From: a virus
Direction: 5' to 3' (one strand)
IMG/VR virus record: IMGVR_UViG_3300028556_000011
Span: 1-52,725 of that record
Length of the DNA: 52,725 nt
The notes beneath the pieces were generated by a model, which was not told where the DNA came from, ran no database searches, and saw only the letters and a program-made list of their open reading frames with translations. Shown here piece by piece: positions 51,674-52,725 of this stretch. Made by a program: the position numbers and the translations under genes. The stretch's first letter is position 1. The number at the start of each line of letters is the position of its first letter.

Positions 51674-51678
51674 GATGA
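51571..51678 (+). CDS. Small protein inside the inverted repeat (35 aa)
   Basis: GGAGG stands 5 bases before ATG 51571, and the TGA overlaps the next ATG (51675). The peptide is MTAVARWLASEHADWVP followed by a Pro/Thr/Ser-rich end; no family recognised. Coupling at its end supports translation. Confidence 0.5.
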   Translation: MTAVARWLASEHADWVPRTSRPAFTGPVQGTSVSR

Positions 51679-51863
51679 CCCAGCGCCGTGTCGTCTCGGT
51701 TCCGCGCGCCCGGATCGGCCGGCCCGCCTACGCCGAGGATCGCGGCAAGTTCGCGGCGGTCGTGAACGCCCCGTCGCGGCGCGCGTTCGATGAGGCGCTC
51801 GGCGGCGCGTTGGGGTTGCCGCCGCCGGAGAAGGCGCCGCCCGCCCGGAGCAAAGCGGACTAG
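51675..51863 (+). CDS. Hypothetical protein (62 aa)
   Basis: ATG overlaps the mini-gene stop. Basic start (TQRRVVSVPRARIGRPAY), helical middle and Pro/Lys end. Unrecognised; probably a small packaging-region gene. Confidence 0.5.
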   Translation: MTQRRVVSVPRARIGRPAYAEDRGKFAAVVNAPSRRAFDEALGGALGLPPPEKAPPARSKAD

Positions 51864-51866
51864 CGC

Positions 51867-52073
51867 GTGAGGCTCGAGCATCAGGATCGCCTCGCGCTCC
51901 GCGCCGCCGTCGACGCCGGCCGCCGCCAACAACTCCACCGCACCCAGCCGTCCGGGCTCGAACCTAGCCGCGGCCAGTGCGGCTGCGTCTCGATGAGCGG
52001 CCGCCCCTGCCTGAACCGTCCCGGGCCGGACGGGTTCTGCGGCGTCCATACGGGCGGCCGCTGCTCCCGCTAG
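51867..52073 (+). CDS. Hypothetical Cys protein (68 aa)
   Basis: GTG 51867 three bases after the upstream stop. QCGCVSMSGRPCLNRPGPDGFCGVH has four Cys and one His (given here as QCGC, PC, FCGVH), compatible with a zinc site. Last gene before the terminator. Confidence 0.5.
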   Translation: MRLEHQDRLALRAAVDAGRRQQLHRTQPSGLEPSRGQCGCVSMSGRPCLNRPGPDGFCGVHTGGRCSR

Positions 52074-52127
52074 GATTCGCGGCGACGCGCTGACTCTCCT
52101 CGGCGCTGACGGCAAGATCCCCGGAAC

Positions 52128-52166
52128 GAGAGGCCGTCTCCTCGCCGAGGCGGCCTCTCCCCCTTT
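52128..52166 (+). terminator. Terminator after the packaging genes
   Basis: GAGAGGCCG (52128-52136) pairs perfectly with CGGCCTCTC (52151-52159); the loop itself can fold (CCTCG-C-CGAGG). CCCCCTTT follows. It separates the packaging transcript from the accessory block. Confidence 0.7.
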
Positions 52167-52198
52167 ACCGGCTCCGGGGTTTCTGCTAGCGTCCGCGA
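52164..52198 (+). promoter_or_regulatory. Promoter of the accessory block
   Basis: TTTACC (52164-52169), 17 bases, TAGCGT (52187-52192) with TGC before it. TGCTAGCGTCCGCGA (52184-52198) is identical to the leftward early promoter at 34742-34728 with the same spacing. Confidence 0.5.
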
Positions 52199-52200
52199 TC

Positions 52201-52255
52201 GTGACGCACCGTTCCTCTCGTCGCTCTGGAACCCCGGCCTCGGCCGGTGCGTCAC
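52201..52255. promoter_or_regulatory. 11-bp inverted repeat in the leader
   Basis: GTGACGCACCG (52201-52211) and CGGTGCGTCAC (52245-52255), perfect, 33-base loop that can fold further. It is in the presumed 5' leader of the accessory transcript, directly after the promoter. The gap 52074-52289 holds nothing else clear. Confidence 0.6.
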
Positions 52256-52289
52256 AGCTACGCGCTGGGGCCGGGATTCGAGAGCTGAC

Positions 52290-52508
52290 GTGAGCGTCCG
52301 TATTCCACCAACCGAGGCTTTCGAGTATTACCTCGGACCCGACGGAAAGGTCTGGCAGGTACTTCACTACGCCACATCTCCGACGGCGACGCTCAAGAAC
52401 CTAGAGACCGGAGAAACCGTCGGCGGCTGCATCGGATCGCTGAACCTTGAGCCTTTCCGAAGACTCGAACCGATCGAGCCGCCCGCGAATCCGAGTAACC
52501 GTGGCTGA
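52290..52508 (+). CDS. Hypothetical protein (72 aa)
   Basis: GTG 52290; first gene after the promoter and leader hairpin. Small beta-type fold (FEYYLGPDGKVWQVLHYA; ATLKNLETGETVGG) like SH3-type phage proteins. Its stop overlaps the GTG of the glycosyltransferase at 52501. No family assigned. Confidence 0.55.
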   Translation: MSVRIPPTEAFEYYLGPDGKVWQVLHYATSPTATLKNLETGETVGGCIGSLNLEPFRRLEPIEPPANPSNRG

Positions 52509-52725
52509 CATCGCCGTGATCGTCCCGGTGCTGAACCGGCCCCGGAACGCCGCCCCGCTCGCCGAAAGCCTCGCCGACACGACCGACCGCGCCCGCCTCC
52601 TCTTCGTCGTCTCGCTCGCCGACACGGACGAGCAGTTCGACGCCTGCGCCGCCACCGGTGCGGCGGTGCTCTCCGTCGACTGGCAACCCGGCCGGGCGGA
52701 CTACGCCAGGAAGATCCAGGCTGGC
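52501..52725 (+). CDS. Glycosyltransferase family 2 (5' part)
   Basis: GTG at 52501; ADIAVIVPVLNRPRNAAPL is the first strand and nucleotide-binding turn of a GT2 enzyme. The frame runs off the window and continues in the frame at base 2 of the left end. Compared with the left copy, two codons differ in amino acid (Lys/Arg, Val/Ala) and two are silent. Confidence 0.8.
   Translation, partial: MADIAVIVPVLNRPRNAAPLAESLADTTDRARLLFVVSLADTDEQFDACAATGAAVLSVDWQPGRADYARKIQAG
52578..52725. repeat. Terminal overlap, right copy
   Basis: Matches bases 1-148 (see left copy). Five differences are clustered in the last 22 bases. Confidence 0.9.

Noticed and set aside
51571-51678. Attachment site or cos site from the 13-bp inverted repeat
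   Set aside because: No integrase is present and the arms coincide with a ribosome site and gene end, so RNA-level control is the simpler reading.

Overview
The window is an essentially complete genome of a tailed double-stranded DNA phage (siphovirus-like head and tail genes; long non-contractile tail inferred from a ~694-residue tape measure). Bases 1-148 recur at 52578-52725 (first 126 identical, then 5 differences), so the molecule closes into a circle or is terminally redundant with a unit of about 52577 bp. GC is high (by eye about two thirds), genes are packed with ATGA/GTGA stop-start overlaps, and nearly all read rightward. The base composition, a secreted Rpf-type transglycosylase, and DUF1360 and YkgJ-type small proteins suggest an actinobacterial host; that is inference. 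I saw no integrase, tRNA or CRISPR array, so the lifestyle is unresolved.

Layout. 49030-52073: packaging (small terminase, Cys-motif protein, large terminase) and small genes, closed by a terminator at 52128. 52290 through the junction to 7156: an accessory block that modifies glycans and small molecules (GT2 glycosyltransferases, a NodB polysaccharide deacetylase, two SAM methyltransferases, DUF4406, J-domain protein, HNH endonuclease). 7157-23706: head genes (portal; a 967-residue MuF / 2H-phosphoesterase / capsid-protease fusion; two capsid-type proteins), major tail protein, collagen-like fibre, more glycosyltransferases and head-tail connectors. 23725-30355: tail genes, with a -1 frameshift in the chaperone pair, tape measure, Dit/Tal-like proteins and fibres. 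30358-33369: endolysin, a run of small membrane proteins and a secreted HNH nuclease, ending in a perfect 15-bp hairpin. 33396-34621: leftward DUF2303 operon. 34622-34804: divergent control region with TACGTA operators and a ribbon-helix-helix gene. 34993-45292: recombination and early genes (RecT, SbcCD-like nuclease, Mom-like acyltransferase, Rpf lysin, RuvC-like nuclease). 45838-48837: DNA methyltransferase, a structured 182-bp leader, and a D5/P4-type helicase, followed by a repeat-rich region (48838-49029) that is the best origin or regulatory candidate.

Two observations stand out. First, a 2H phosphoesterase domain sits in frame between 16-bp direct repeats inside the MuF-protease fusion, and the protease half has its own strong internal start, so the 2H domain looks like a removable cargo in a capsid protein. 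Second, three gene cassettes of about 0.9-1.0 kb at distant loci (3562-4614, 39125-40079, 42307-43279) share the same edges: a left edge encoding T-x-RES-L directly after the start codon and a right edge encoding TLR(G/C)PK. Two right edges are tiny coupled ORFs of 14 and 18 residues. The bodies between the edges are unrelated, which looks like a cassette-exchange platform. Several Shine-Dalgarno sites also lie in arms of perfect inverted repeats, suggesting RNA-level control.
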